Assembly (NCBI GenBank): GCA_008694505.1
Contig: VZDJ01000116.1
Coordinates: 15,710,781-15,774,780, forward strand
Direction: 5' to 3'
DNA length: 64,000 nucleotides
Source of the DNA: Cyanoderma ruficeps
Taxonomy: Eukaryota > Chordata > Aves > Passeriformes > Timaliidae
The translations under genes were made by a program, and so were the position numbers. This document shows, piece by piece, positions 13,569 to 25,949 of the stretch (positions within the stretch are counted from its first letter, which is position 1; every line of letters starts with the position of its first letter). Under the pieces are notes generated by a model. It searched no databases. It saw only the letters and a program-made list of their open reading frames with translations, and was not told the DNA's origin.

Positions 13569-14917
13569 AATTATTCTTGGGATTTTATCCTTTAAGATCC
13601 TAAGTACTTTTTACATGATGCATGCATGTGTGGAATTGCAAAGCTCTCTCTTGCAAAACTCAGTCAATAGTAAATCAACTTTAAAAAAATATTATTGTTT
13701 TTTCTTTCTTTCACCCACAGGTGTCTTGGAGGTGGAAGTAGAAGCTCTCTTTGCTCATCTCATTTTGTAGAAAAACAGTCATTAAACACAATTTTTATGT
13801 CTCTGTCCAATTACTTTCCTTTACTCTAAATAGCAATGTGTCACGTCAATTCTGGGGAAGGAAATACTGCTGCTATGAAACAATGTAACTGTACATAATG
13901 CGTGTCAAATAAATATCTAATGTTTCAGTCACAGATCAAAAGTTTGTGTTATGCTGCATCTCAGTTTCTAATAAGCGTTGTAGAGCTGTGAGCTCAGAAA
14001 CAGCAAAACAAGATGCATTAGAAGTCATTTTACCTGGTAGTTATTGTAATGCTACACTATTCAATGTTAAATGAATATTTTAGAAGTCACTTTTCATCTG
14101 TCTCTAATATAATAGTGTCAAAAAACTATTCTATTTACATATCACTTTTTTCTTAAATTAAAACGCAATTTAAAAACTTACATCCCCAGCCATACATTTA
14201 TTCACTGGTTTCATATCAAAGCTTGTGGTAAAGAGAGCTGGTAAGGGGTTTCTTTGAATTAAAAAAAAAAAGATTATTAAACCTATTCATAGTCATTAAA
14301 GTCAAAAGGAACCCCCAGAATTACTGCAAAAAAGGGGGGAAAAGACATATAAAACAAACAAAAGTATAACTAAACAAGACACAACCCCCCATATAACTTA
14401 GATTCTCATATTCCACATTAATATAAAATTTAAAAAGCAATTACACCAGAAAAGTGTATATTTTACCTTTAATACATCTCTTTTAAAACTTAGCCTATAA
14501 CAAATTTGAGATTCCTTTGTAACAGGACTGCAACTGGTTTTGTTTTGGTTTTTTTTTTCTCATGGCACAGAATGCACAGTTTAAAATCAAAGCTAATAGG
14601 AATAATAACGTCATCTTGGCCATTACCAAAAATAAAAAGGAAATAAAATGTTTGATTTAGGAGTGAAACGTATAAAAATAGCAGGCCAAATATCAACCTT
14701 AACAATCACAGAGAAGCAAGCAGAAGGTTGAACTAAACAATATGAACTGGTAAAAAACCACCAGATTCAGATTTTTATATGATATGGGGCTGTTGGAGTT
14801 TTTGGAGTTTTCATAATGCTTCTAAAATCATTTAAGGAGAGTAAATCTAGTTCTCCCTCCTAACACCACTGGTGCCTGATCCCACCTTCCATGGCTGAAG
14901 TGAGAACTTCACAAGCC

Positions 14918-14944
14918 ATAACATATAACATATAACATATAACC
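14918..14944. repeat. (ATAACAT)n short tandem repeat
   Basis: About four copies of a heptamer: CATAACATATAACATATAAC and onward. Confidence 0.85.
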
Positions 14945-17900
14945 TCTAATGGTTCTTAAACTTCAAACATCAGTCTCTGTAAACGCCCATAAAGGGATGG
15001 AACAACAGGACATACTAGTGATAAAACTCTGGACAGGTGTTGAGAGCAGAGCTACCAAATCTGGAGGAGGGGTGGGACAGCAATGGGACAGTGAATCACA
15101 GATAATTTACGGGGTTTTTTTACCTCTATCCACCTTGTGCCTAACCTTTACAACACAAACCACAACCCTGTGCTTAAACACCTTCCTGAGCAAGGCTGAA
15201 AAGAGAGTAAAAAATGTGGTTAAAGCAGGGGTGGAGAGACCTTCTCTCCCTTTTTCTTTGGCATAGTGCAATATACACTCTAGTTATCATAAAAAATAAT
15301 TATTTTAAGTGGGAACAATAAACCTAAGAGATAAGGACAGGATGAACCCATTCTGTAAGTTTTAAATAGAGAGACAGAATTTTAGCTATAAATATATTTT
15401 TCATCTGCTGAAAACATCAGTCTAAGATGAACCTATGAACAATGTGATGAAAATAGCATACTGAGGTACGTGTCACGTTATTGAATAGTAAATGCTCGGT
15501 GGTGTAAAGTGAAGGGCTGGAAAAATGCAAAAAACATTGCAGTATTAAGGGTTGTACTGTCCAGCAAGTCTGTTATAGCTTGTATCACTGAGTTAAGCAG
15601 GCAGTGAAAACTTTAACAAAGTTCCTTTCCACAAATATACTCCTGCTGCTCATTCTGCTTGTCATTGCTCATGTAACTGCTGGGAAACGGGGAAAATTGA
15701 ACATAAGATGTCTTTTTTCAGATATCATGCCCTCATATTTGGAAACATTGTGCATGCATGACTAGTATCCTGCAGTTCCCATGACTCCCTACTCCTACTT
15801 TTGCTTCACTGTATCTGGGCTTTAAACTACATCAGAGAACCAACCTACTTCGGGGGGAAAAGAAAAAAAAAGAAGTATCAGACAACAAATTCTGCTTCCC
15901 CCCACCCAGTGGAATTATTCCTCTGACCTAACACTTTTGTACCTGCACAAACAGCTGCATCAGTATAAAGAAAGAAATTAAAGGAAGCAGAAGTTGCTCA
16001 TGCTGGCAGGACAGTTAGGAACCTCTTTGGAACTGCAGTGTGGGAAAAAAAATTACCCTCCCCCTGTACCCAGTTTGCCTAACACAAAATACCCACGACA
16101 GATTTGTCCTAGAGAAAAATCTCTATCTCTGTGTATTTCAAAGACCCACAGACCTTGTAAATGTAATTCATCTCTAAGCACCACCTGTCAGCACTGCCAT
16201 TAGTGACAGTGGAAAAGCAATACATGGTGCGTACACCCGAATACAGGGGGTTTGCTACAACACCAACACAAAGAGGAGCAACACACACTTATGTTCATTG
16301 GTTACTGAAACTGAAGCTAAATCTTCAAATATTATTCCAGCATACACTTTTTTTTAAGATGCCAATAGGTCAGCTTCATTACTCCATGTGAACAACAGAA
16401 GTACATTTCTACATGAAAAAATGAGCAGATTAAGCAGCTCACTGTTACTGAAAAGGAGTAGTTCATCATACCTTTCTCCTCCTCCTGATTACCTCAGACC
16501 AATTCAGGCTAATTTTCTGAGCCTCAGCTAATTCTTACCAAAGACAGAAAGAGGAAAGAGAAAAATTTTTGGCTTTGGGGTTAAAAAGAAATGAACCAGA
16601 AACAATGAACAGGGGAAAAAAATCCACCGAAACAACTTTGTATATTAGTCTTTGCTAACTTCGTGGGTTTTTTCACTAAAGAACTGCAATTTAATGATAA
16701 TTTACACACCCTGAATGTGAGCATAGAGAGAGAAAGGAAAACATAAAGAGTCTGTCTCGATATCTGGCCTCAAATAGCTCAATTTGGGACTAACCTGAGG
16801 GGGTTTTGCTCTAGTAAACAAATGCTACATCAATTTAATTAACGAGCTCTAATTCTTCCATTTCTCAATACCTGGACCGGACAATTAGATTTCACACAGG
16901 TCCCAGAGAGGATCCGCTAAGATTCAGCCTCCCCCCAAACCTTTCCCCCAGGCGGGGCCGGTCCCGGCGCCGCCACCGCCCGGCAGCGAGCGGGGACAGG
17001 CGGGGACACAGCGGCCACGGCAAACCCGCGGAGACAGGCCCTGCAGGGGCACAGATGAGGGGACGGGAGGACTGGGTGTTTATGGAGAATATTGGAAGAC
17101 AAGAGCTATTGCTAGGATGGAAGAATTTGGGGCCTTTAGAGTTTGTTTGTTTTGGTTTTTTTCTGAGCTCTTCCCTTTCTGCAAGGCATTCATTTTAATA
17201 GTACAACCCCCCTCAGAACTTGGGGTGACAATGCTTTTTCCTGACAGTAAAATGTATCTTTTACCATTATTGAGAGTCAGCTTTGGTACGCATCCACACT
17301 GTGGATTTGTTTCTTTCTTTTTAGAAGTAATCTTTGTAACTATTACCCAAACTACCACTGGCTTAAAAGGAAAACTATACTGGCACTATTCAATCTTAAA
17401 TCTAGCTCATAAAACATGCCTTACTATGTGGATTAAATTTTCAGTCCAATAAACTATTACCTTTCCCCCCCCACACTCCTTCTCCATTCTGCGGGAGCAT
17501 ACTCTCACAGCTATAGGTAAGAGAAGCTGTAGATCAAGCGAAGAAAGGCAAGATACAAGAAAAAAAAATTACAGTGAAGAAAGGCTAGTGACACAGCAAA
17601 CAAGGACAGATTTTCCATGAGATGGGTCAAGGTTTTTAACAAATCTCCCTGCTTTGGTTTTTTTTTTTCATGCTGTATAACATGTCTTAAATTAAGATTA
17701 AGCAGTATTTGAATTTTAATTCTAAAAAATAATTATTGTTTTCCATTGAAAGGAAGGGAGGGACGGGGGAGGATGGTGTCCTTCATCGCATGGATAATTC
17801 AAGGAAGAAAAGCTCTTCCCGACCCAGGGACACGCGGCAGTTCCCGGCGCTGCCCCAGCGCGGTGTCCGAGCCCGGTCCGGCACTGCCCCGGGGGCGGCC

Positions 17901-18929
17901 AGGGACCACACCCGGCTGGAGCCGCGCCGCCACAGAGGGCAAACAGCTAGAAAAGAGGGCAACGAGGAAGCCCTGAAAGCAGAAGTCGTATTCAAAAATC
18001 AGTATTTATTTGCTAGTGAATTACATCTCCATCGGCACATCAACCCAGTCTTCACCTTGTTCTACCTTAGCTTCCCCATCTGGAGAAAGTGAGGAATTTT
18101 ACTGACCCACTGACTGTAGAGACACCAGCATTTACTTATATAAAGCAACAAATCTACTCACTACTGAATGAATCATCCTGGTTCTTCCTCCTTCCTTCCA
18201 CGTTTCAAGCATTACTCTATGCAAATTAAAGAGCTCATCCAACTTTTCAGTGAGTGGGTATATCTCCACACTGTTAAAAAATTAATTTTCTTTTCTTTTT
18301 TTCTTCTCTCCCTGTTTCCTGCTGGCTTAGAAACCTAAATGGAGTCCCTGATAGACCAGAGGGCCACCTAACCTCAGAGGATATGGGGAAAAGCATGGCC
18401 AAAAAGATCAGAAGGAGTGAATGAATTCCTTTCAACAGCAGAGCTGGTAGTACTACTCAACATGTTTCATTTAGATAGGCATGTCCGTTGTATGAGATAG
18501 AAATTAATGTAGTTTGTAACGTTTTTATCTGATGAATGTCCTTAATAAAATAACTGAAGAACCTGTTTCCAGAGATTTTCATTGCTAGCATACTGACAAG
18601 TCCTACTACATCCTCTACGCAGTAATATTTTCTGTGCTCAAACCAACACCAGAAGAATAATTGTTGCTTTGCAGGAAATTATCTTGCACACCGATGCAAT
18701 GTTTAAAAACATTAACAACTATGACACACATCATAAAGTTGTTTCAAGAAGACAAATAGACAACAGAAAGCACAGCTGTGGATGTCACCAGACGTTCTCA
18801 CTGAGGGCTCTGTCAAGAACTGTCATTAAACCGCAGCAGCAAAATGTGGGTCAGTTGCACCTCCACTACACTTACAGCTTACCATTTACATTCAAAGTTT
18901 GAGTCATCGTGGATTTTGTACTCCACATG

Positions 18930-19330
18930 TTCATTAAAAGAGCTGATAATGAAGGGAGAATGGGATAAATGTTTCATCAGAAGTTCTGACGAATGTTAAT
19001 TGCTAACCAGAAACACACGACAATTGCCTTTTGACTTGTAATTGCTCTCATGTGATGGTCGCTTATGAGATCCAATCACTCCATCAAAGTCCTTTTAATG
19101 AGAGCTTTGCCTCAAGCCATGATCTGTATCTTATGTAAGTCATCACAATAACACTCAGCGGCATGAACATTAGCATATTTTAAAAAAATGTATTTCAAGC
19201 ATATTTTTGCTGGTGTTTATCACCTTCATAGCCACTGATACTTCTAGTTTTGTTGAGCTTCCTGTTTAGTTCTAACATTGCAGGTCAAATGACAACTGGC
19301 AAAAATAAAATTTGTCGTTAATTAGGATGC
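18930..19330. promoter_or_regulatory. candidate distal regulatory element upstream of VENTX-like C
   Basis: The stretch is dense in homeodomain-type cores (GTTAATTGC near 18994, ACAATTGCC near 19020, GTAATTGC near 19039, GTTAATTAGG near 19316). It has a TCF/LEF-type site CCATCAAAGTCC at 19081-19092 and lies about 3 kb upstream of gene C. It lacks long open frames and repeats. The composition resembles a developmental enhancer; conservation was not tested. Confidence 0.3.
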
Positions 19331-22037
19331 AGCCTCCCTAGAATCAATCAATCACACACTAAATCCCAAGTATCTAGATTTTAAATATCAACCAAAGAAA
19401 AAATAACAGAAAGATCTTACGGGAGAAAATAATCACACGAACAAGACCAAAAGCCATTTTAAAAAAATAAAACACATTAATTTTCTAACATAATAGAACA
19501 TTATACATATTTTTCAGTGCAGTCACATGCCAGCATAGGAACCTTCAGTCATTATATCATATACTTCTGTTTATAATAAAATAACCAGTGTCTGAAACAG
19601 CTACCAGAGTCACTTTCATGGTATGTACATGGTTTTCTGCATGAAAAAAGTAGGAAGGAAACCTCATAGGCTAAACCATAGTCTGAAAGGCTGCTTTCCT
19701 TAGAGGTAAATAAAATATTGTATTAGATTCCTGTGTGTTTTGAAATTAGAGCTTTTCTCCTGAAGTTGTGCAATCGATTATTCCAATATAGTTAGATAAT
19801 AACATGATCGCAGGATAAAAATACCAAAATACCCACATACCGACAAGTTTTATTAACACTAAAATACAAATTTTAAAACTGCCATCATAATGACAGAAAC
19901 TTCGTTATTTCAAGACATTTGTTCATCTATTAAAATGAGCACAATAATAATCAACAACTAGAAACATTAATATAACACAAGAATCATATCTTGCTAATCC
20001 TTCTGGTTAGATGTTACCTGTAACACTAAAATTACAATGATTCACTTCAGAAACTGTCTAGTACTTACTCATTTTGCCAGATCAAACTGTACTTTCTCCA
20101 GAATTAACAGGACTAGGACAGGCTAACTAAAAAAATAATGCTCCGTTATTTGGAATGGTCCATTTCAGACAAACCGTCCTGAACACTGAATCATTTCCCA
20201 GTAATTTTTACCATAACCTTATGGAAACTAAGAGGGGGGTGGGGCGGCGGTTGTGGTGGGTTCGGATTGGTTTTCACTAAAAAGAAAAGCCGTAACTTTC
20301 AACTTGCAGCTTAATTGCTTTTAGGACCTGCAAATCGCTGTGGGTAGAATCAGAAGCACATGCAGACAGTGCAACCACTGTCTCTGTTAGCTCAGTCAGA
20401 ACAGCTTTTCTTTAAAACATAAGTGTCAGGTCAGCCAAGTCATTGCTTTACCTCCAAACGTATGTTGTCACCTACTAGAAGTGTCATGTTTATTAAAAAA
20501 CAAAACAAAACAAAAAACAAACCACAAGAAACCCCCAGACTGCTCAGGTAGATATTCAAGAGATTTTTTTTTTACTACAAGAAAAGGAAAAGACTTTATA
20601 AAAACAGATAAATGTATGTATGAAGAGTATTCAAAATCAGAGTGTAAAACTTTCTTACGTGTGTCATGCTTCAGCATGGTTAACAAAACTGCAAAAACTG
20701 CACTGCATTTTATGGGAGAAAATACCAATCCTACCTGAGAAATATAGAAAACCTAAGAGACAGAGCTGCGAGTGTAGCATTATCTCACTTATGCCATCTT
20801 ACTATAAATACATCACCCTTCATAAACGGTGACATGAATTTCTTTGAAGTTTAAGAATTAGCACATTGTCTCAAACATGTTCAGCATGTGTGGAAGCTGC
20901 TTCATTATCTCTGACTGTATAAACTCAAGCAGCGGTGACTGTTTACTGAAACAACCTGTAAACGTGTTAGCCCGTGTTTGCAGAGGATAAGGACTGTGCC
21001 GTCCCAGGCCCACTTCAGACCGTAAAAGTGGTTCTTTTCTCACCCTTATCTGAATCATCTTTGATCAGACTGCCTCCGAACAGAGTTTACACTCCTCTTC
21101 TTTGATCTACTTCATAAGAACATCAGAACTGTTTACTTTGAAATGCACACGTTTCTTTCTTGGGATGCAGGGAAAGGAGACGGCGTTCTAAGACATGAAC
21201 AGATAAATTCAAGTGAACTAGTAATTTTTTCAGTGTTTCCTATCCCGTCCTGACACATAACTGCTCATTGCTTAATCTCATTGTTAAATAAATTCATAAG
21301 CATGAACTCAAATTATTCAAAACTTCCCTCCCTGTCTTCTGAAAATGACCTAACAAATGACTATGCAAATGCCTCTGTTCTCTAGTTTCAGCCATTCTCT
21401 CCCTGAAGACTTCTTAAAATGTCTGATACTACATAACTGAAGTTAACAAGTGTACCTAAGACTTCAGAGGAAGATGAGAGTCCTGACAGCAGCACTCTGC
21501 CTCATGGACAGCACCAAAAAATACTTAACCCTGCACTTTCCAAGTAACTCCAAGCTCAAACAACCTCTACCCACCCGGACTTTACAGTAAAGAGCACAGA
21601 GTTTTTCACAGGCGTATTGATAAGATACTGTATCAGTGTTTCTTCAAGATTTCCATCTGACGAGCACTACTCACTTGTTCCTACCTCACGTCCCCACTTC
21701 CTTTGCTGATAGAAAGGCCAGAGGGGCTCAACATTCGGCTATAAGACTCATAAAAGAGGTTTCTCCCCGTCCTTCCTTGTTATCAGTCCCTTCTGAATCC
21801 TCGTCCTTCACAGCAGGAGATAAAGCCTGGGGGGCCGAGGGCAGCCCGGGCATCGTGAAGCAGCCCAGGCCGATTCCCAGCACCTACGTGGAGAGACGAC
21901 TCCGCGCTGAACTTGGCGCCAGGTCAGGCAGCCTTGAGTTCGGGAAACTACTGCGCTCGGAGATTAGGCGGATGTAACAATCACCTGAAAGGGGAGATTA
22001 AAGCGCCTCTCAATGAGGTCCTTTGTCCCCGGCCTCA

Positions 22038-22087
22038 TTTGATGCTTTGGGCCTTTTCAAACCACGCCGGGGAAGGCGCTTTAAATG
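22038..22087 (+). promoter_or_regulatory. core promoter of VENTX-like C: TCF/LEF-like site and TATA-like box
   Basis: TTTGATG at 22038-22044 matches a TCF/LEF core. A TATA-like CTTTAAATG is at 22079-22087. The ATG follows at 22139, giving an inferred 5' UTR of about 30 nt. The same order and spacing occurs at the other two VENT genes of the window. CCTTTGTCC at 22020-22028 is a further SOX/TCF-like site. Confidence 0.5.
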
Positions 22088-22138
22088 TTTGTCCCGGCGG
22101 CCGGGGCGGCTCCAGTGAGGGCCGGCAGGGCTGGGGAC

Positions 22139-23610
22139 ATGGAGAAGGGGCTCTTCTCTGTGGAGTGGCTGGCCCAGAGCAGCCGCGGCGGAGCCCGGGA
22201 GATGCCCGGTGAGTCCCGGCCGTGCCCGCTGGGTCCCCTCGCACAGCGGCGGGCGCGGCGCTTTCGGTCACCGCGGGCGGGGCGCGGCCGCCACTGTGTC
22301 ACCGCCCGCGGGTCCCGGGACCCGCCGAGGGAAGGGTCCCCCGATGGGTTCCCCCTTCAAACGCCTCCATCTGTCCCCGCAGAGCCGCCCCCGGAGCGGG
22401 AGTCGGCGGAGCGCCGCAGCCCCGGGCAGGAAGCTGGGCGGTCCCGCACCAAGTTCTCGGCGGAGCAGCTGCAGGAGCTGGAGCGCAGCTTCCGCGAGCA
22501 GCGCTACATCGGCGCCGGAGAAAAGCGGCGCCTGGCCGCCCTTCTGAACCTCTCCCAGAGCCAGGTGAGCGCGGCCTCGCCCTCCGCCCCAGCGGGACGC
22601 GGGGACCGCGGGGCTGGGAGGCACCTCACGGTCACCGGGGGACGGGACAGTGACAGGGACAGTGACAGGGACAGTGACAGCTCCTGCAGGTGCGGCCGCT
22701 CGGGCCGCCCGTCAGCCTCGCCCCGCCGGCAGCAAACGGGGCTTGGAGCAAAGTGACAGCCCGGCCGGCCGTGCCCGCCACAGCTCCGAGCGCACAGGGA
22801 CAAGGGGCAAACGGAAAATGGTGAATGCAAGTCCAAAAGCTGAAGCTCCACTGGGGGTAAAATACTTTTGCAATCTCCAGAACCTCCGTTTTCAGGCTAA
22901 TTCTTTCTTATGGTTATGTGTTTATTTGACGGGTACATTGCAGGATTTTTGAACAGAAACACCCCTGTCCAGCCCTTTTAGCCCCACTGCACAAGTCCTG
23001 TGTTACAGCCCTGGTCCATAACTGAATATTGGATTGCCATGCATGGAGTGTTCAGGGCTTAATTCCTCATCGTGCCAAGACAATTACTCTGCATTTAATA
23101 TAGACCAACATGATTAGCCCTACATCTTTACTGTTCATGCATTCTGTTACTTTGACAGTAAGACTGCCTTCAGGTTGTATTACTGTATGGAAAAGGGATA
23201 AGGAGTTTGGTTCTTGACTCTTTTTTTCTTATCGTCAGATAAAAACATGGTTTCAGAATCGTCGTATGAAGTTCAAACGCCAGACTCAAGATGCCAGGAT
23301 CGAAGCTCTTTTCTCGGGCTTGTTTTTGGCCTGTCATTGTCACCCAGACACAGCTACATCCAGCTATCCTCCTGGGGGGGATGTCAATGTCGCTGCTACC
23401 TCTGCTGTCCCCCTTCACCCAGCCATGCCAAACCCTGCCTTATTGTTACCTCCTGCTCCAGCTCAGCCACTTCAGCCGGTTTTCCCAAGTCCAGCTTTCC
23501 TATTGCCTCCCGGGCCAGGATTACTTTGTTACTCTTCTCTGGCTCCAGCAGTGACTCTAACCACCGAACGTAAAAGACTGACGTTACAACCAGATCTTCC
23601 TTCCTGTTAA
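22139..23610 (+). CDS. VENTX: VENT-family homeobox protein, paralogue C (3 coding exons)
   Basis: Exons 22139-22208, 22383-22564 and 23239-23610 join in phase (phase 1, then phase 0) to give 207 residues. The ATG is the first after a TATA-like box and opens with MEKGLFSVEWLAQSSR, the N-terminal motif shared with VENT proteins and with paralogue A; it resembles an eh1 Groucho-binding motif (inference). The homeodomain (about residues 43-102) starts AGRSRTKFSAEQ; exon 3 begins exactly at Ile45 with IKTWFQNRRMKFKRQ, showing the family hallmark Thr47 plus Trp48, Gln50 and Asn51. The tail is Pro/Ala/Leu-rich. Donors are GTGAGT and GTGAGC; the acceptors are good. VENT proteins are nuclear repressors of dorsal genes acting downstream of BMP signalling. 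It differs from A and B in having Lys31 and Gln42 where they have Arg31 and Glu42, and Lys at position 7. It is the only member of the cluster on the plus strand. It could be called vent1-like; exact orthology is unresolved. Confidence 0.93.
22644..22681. repeat. 12-bp tandem repeat in intron 2 of VENTX-like C
   Basis: Three copies of GGGACAGTGACA. It lies wholly in the intron. The DSDRDSDRDSD-like translation in one frame is an artefact. Confidence 0.85.
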
Positions 23611-23690
23611 AAATGTCAACGATTATCTGTAATCTGAAAAAAATGCCAAATATCGCTAAGAGTAACTATTTAACTTATTTTGTTATATTA

Positions 23691-23696
23691 AATAAA
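23691..23696 (+). terminator. candidate polyadenylation signal of VENTX-like C
   Basis: AATAAA lies about 80 nt after the stop codon. It would give a short 3' UTR. Confidence 0.5.
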
Positions 23697-23699
23697 TTC

Positions 23700-25829
23700 A
23701 GGATTCTTTGAATTATTTTCTTTAACATAAAAATTTTGATTAGAGGAGAAAATAATTTACCCATATTGGAGAATTTATACTGAGAGTTTAAGTGGAGGAC
23801 ATGAAATCTCTCTTTATTCCTACAGTCTTGACCATGCTGTATGGAAATTTCTATATAAATTTTCCTACCTTAAAGTTTTCAGAAAACAACCTATGATCAT
23901 ATAGGGACTTTCACAAAAAAAGTGGACTACTGTTTACACTGAAACTTATGTAGTAACGATGTCATTTAATAGGCAATGGTGTTAAAAACTTTTAACACTT
24001 GAGTGGGGGGTTTTAAGCCAAGTGCATTTAAATTAAAATGTTACCAAAGGTAAAAACGCTATGAACAAAACCGAACAAGTTGCCCAGTATTCTCTTTTAT
24101 GTGTATATATTCTGCACCATTCTTCAAGTGGTCTCACCTGTTTTTTTGATGGACAGGTTGCATTCATGCACTTAAAGAGATAAAACTCTTAAGGAATTAA
24201 CTGGCAAGCATGTATGTTGATGCCAATGTCAAGAATACTTGCAATTTAAATCCGCTTATGCAAACGAATTGTTCACCAATTCAGGTCTCTGGGGTACTCA
24301 AAAAGAAAATATTTCCCTTTTTACTTCCAAAATTTATAGCAGCAACTTGATAGCCTCCCTAATTTTTAAACTGCAGAATTAGTTTAGGCTTGATCTTAGG
24401 AATGCTTAGAGCTGTTCCTAAAAGTCACAAAGCAAGTTTTATGGAAAGTGGCAAAGCCAGGCCTTTGGAAAATGGGGAACAAGAGACCTTACATCAGTAT
24501 AAAGCATCTGCAGCAGGTGTGACCACATCTCCTTCCCCAATCCAGACCAATCTAACTTGCTTGCTAGGTGATGGTTAGACTAACTCTGCAGTTGTAAAGA
24601 GAGAAAAAAATTACACAAAACAAAACAAATTAAAAAAATAAATAAACACCATCACCAAGAAGGAAACCCAAAGTCTCCCTTCCTCTGCTCACAAGACAAA
24701 AAAGGGGCCTGCTACAGCTTTGTGCTGTGCGTTCCCTTTCCCCTCGTGTCCCTCCACCCTCCCTGTCCGTGTGCGCTTCTCCCCAGCTCGCCCCTCCATC
24801 CCGTTTGGAAGACAATAGGGAGGAGGGGCAGCACTCGAAGGAATTTCCCGCACCACACCCCTTCTCTGTGCCCCACCAGGGCAGCACTGATCCGTGACAC
24901 ACCCAGGCAGCTGAAGGGACAACACTTCTCGGTCACTCTACAGAAAATTCCCTTTACCCTTTCCAAGGGTTTGTTGGGTTTTTTTTCACAAGTGAGAAGC
25001 CCTAGGCAATTACATCGAAACTCTTGATGACTCACTGAATTACAGGGTGGAGGGTGGAAATTTGGACTACAATGCAACAATCAATGTATTTAAAATGACT
25101 TACAGGTGAATTAATGAAACTTCATTAAAATCTAGACTAAGAAACAAGTGTTAACTAAGCGCTTTTAGGAGTGAACACCAATCCCAGGAAGAACTAAAAG
25201 AACCCAACATATTTCAGGATCACTAAAATAAAACACATTTAAAGGGAATAGATCAAATTGCTAAAAACGTGCAAATTGCAAAGTACACAATTTTAATTGT
25301 TTTCTAGTGGTGAGACAAAGGCCAAATTTTCAGGTTACAATCCCATTCAGATGACATGACTTTGAAACAGATATAATTGCACCCAGAAGTTTTTTGCCTA
25401 GCGTTTGTTTTGAAAATTGTAAAACTTTACAAGTCCATAATTAAAGCCGTTAATTCTTGTTTAAAGCCATACTGATTTATCCAGAAGAGAAACTCACTGA
25501 CAGCGTATCCTTCCTCTGGAGAATGTACTTAGCTCAAAGCACAGTGCAGGGCAACTCTGTCCAGGCTACCAAACACTCAACAGCAGACAGACAATCTCGG
25601 TGGGAGGGTAGGAAAGTCAGAAAAAATGTATTTAACCATTAAATCCATTACCTTTACAGAAGGACAAGTGACCACTGCAGTTTGCATTGCACAAGTGTAA
25701 CCTTTTATAGTTGACACATATAATTCTCTTTGTATTTTTTATATATATATACACATTTATAAAAAACTGGGTGTGGGGAGAACAATGAAAACCATCTATA
25801 TAACACACTTTAGATTAGAGTTATTAATA
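23700..25829. other. intergenic stretch between convergent VENTX-like C and B
   Basis: The 3' ends of genes C and B face each other here. No further gene is seen. The sequence is AT-rich with a GC-richer patch near 24660-24930 whose frames show no recognisable protein. Confidence 0.55.
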
Positions 25830-25835
25830 TTTAAT
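25830..25835 (-). terminator. candidate polyadenylation signal of VENTX-like B
   Basis: ATTAAA on the minus strand, about 115 nt after the stop. No AATAAA is nearer, so this variant signal is the best candidate. Confidence 0.35.
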
Positions 25836-25949
25836 ATTAATTATCAAATATAAAATTATTCATGTGCACATTTAACTTAAAAAAATAAAGACATACTTCC
25901 AAATCAGGCAAGCATGAAATACATTACAGCATAAAATACTGCTTTTTCA

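Larger units (their letters stand above)
13074..18900. other. intergenic stretch between miR-202 and VENTX-like C
   Basis: Mostly AT-rich, with no supported gene. It contains the 18-bp duplication at 13533, an ATAACAT-type heptamer run near 14918-14944, and two short CpG-rich patches (about 16919-17060 and 17800-17960) that stand out from their surroundings. Exons of a miR-202 host RNA could lie here but cannot be recognised by eye. Confidence 0.5.
21830..22760. promoter_or_regulatory. CpG island over promoter and exons 1-2 of VENTX-like C
   Basis: GC-rich, CpG-dense sequence begins about 300 bp before the ATG and ends in intron 2, against an AT-rich background. Boundaries are approximate. 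The many long overlapping frames here on both strands (for example 22085-22756) result from this composition. Confidence 0.75.

Noticed and set aside
22085..22756. 223-aa frame spanning exons 1 and 2 of VENTX-like C without splicing
   Set aside because: It reads through both introns; donor and acceptor sites and the exon 3 homeodomain remainder show that the spliced form is right.
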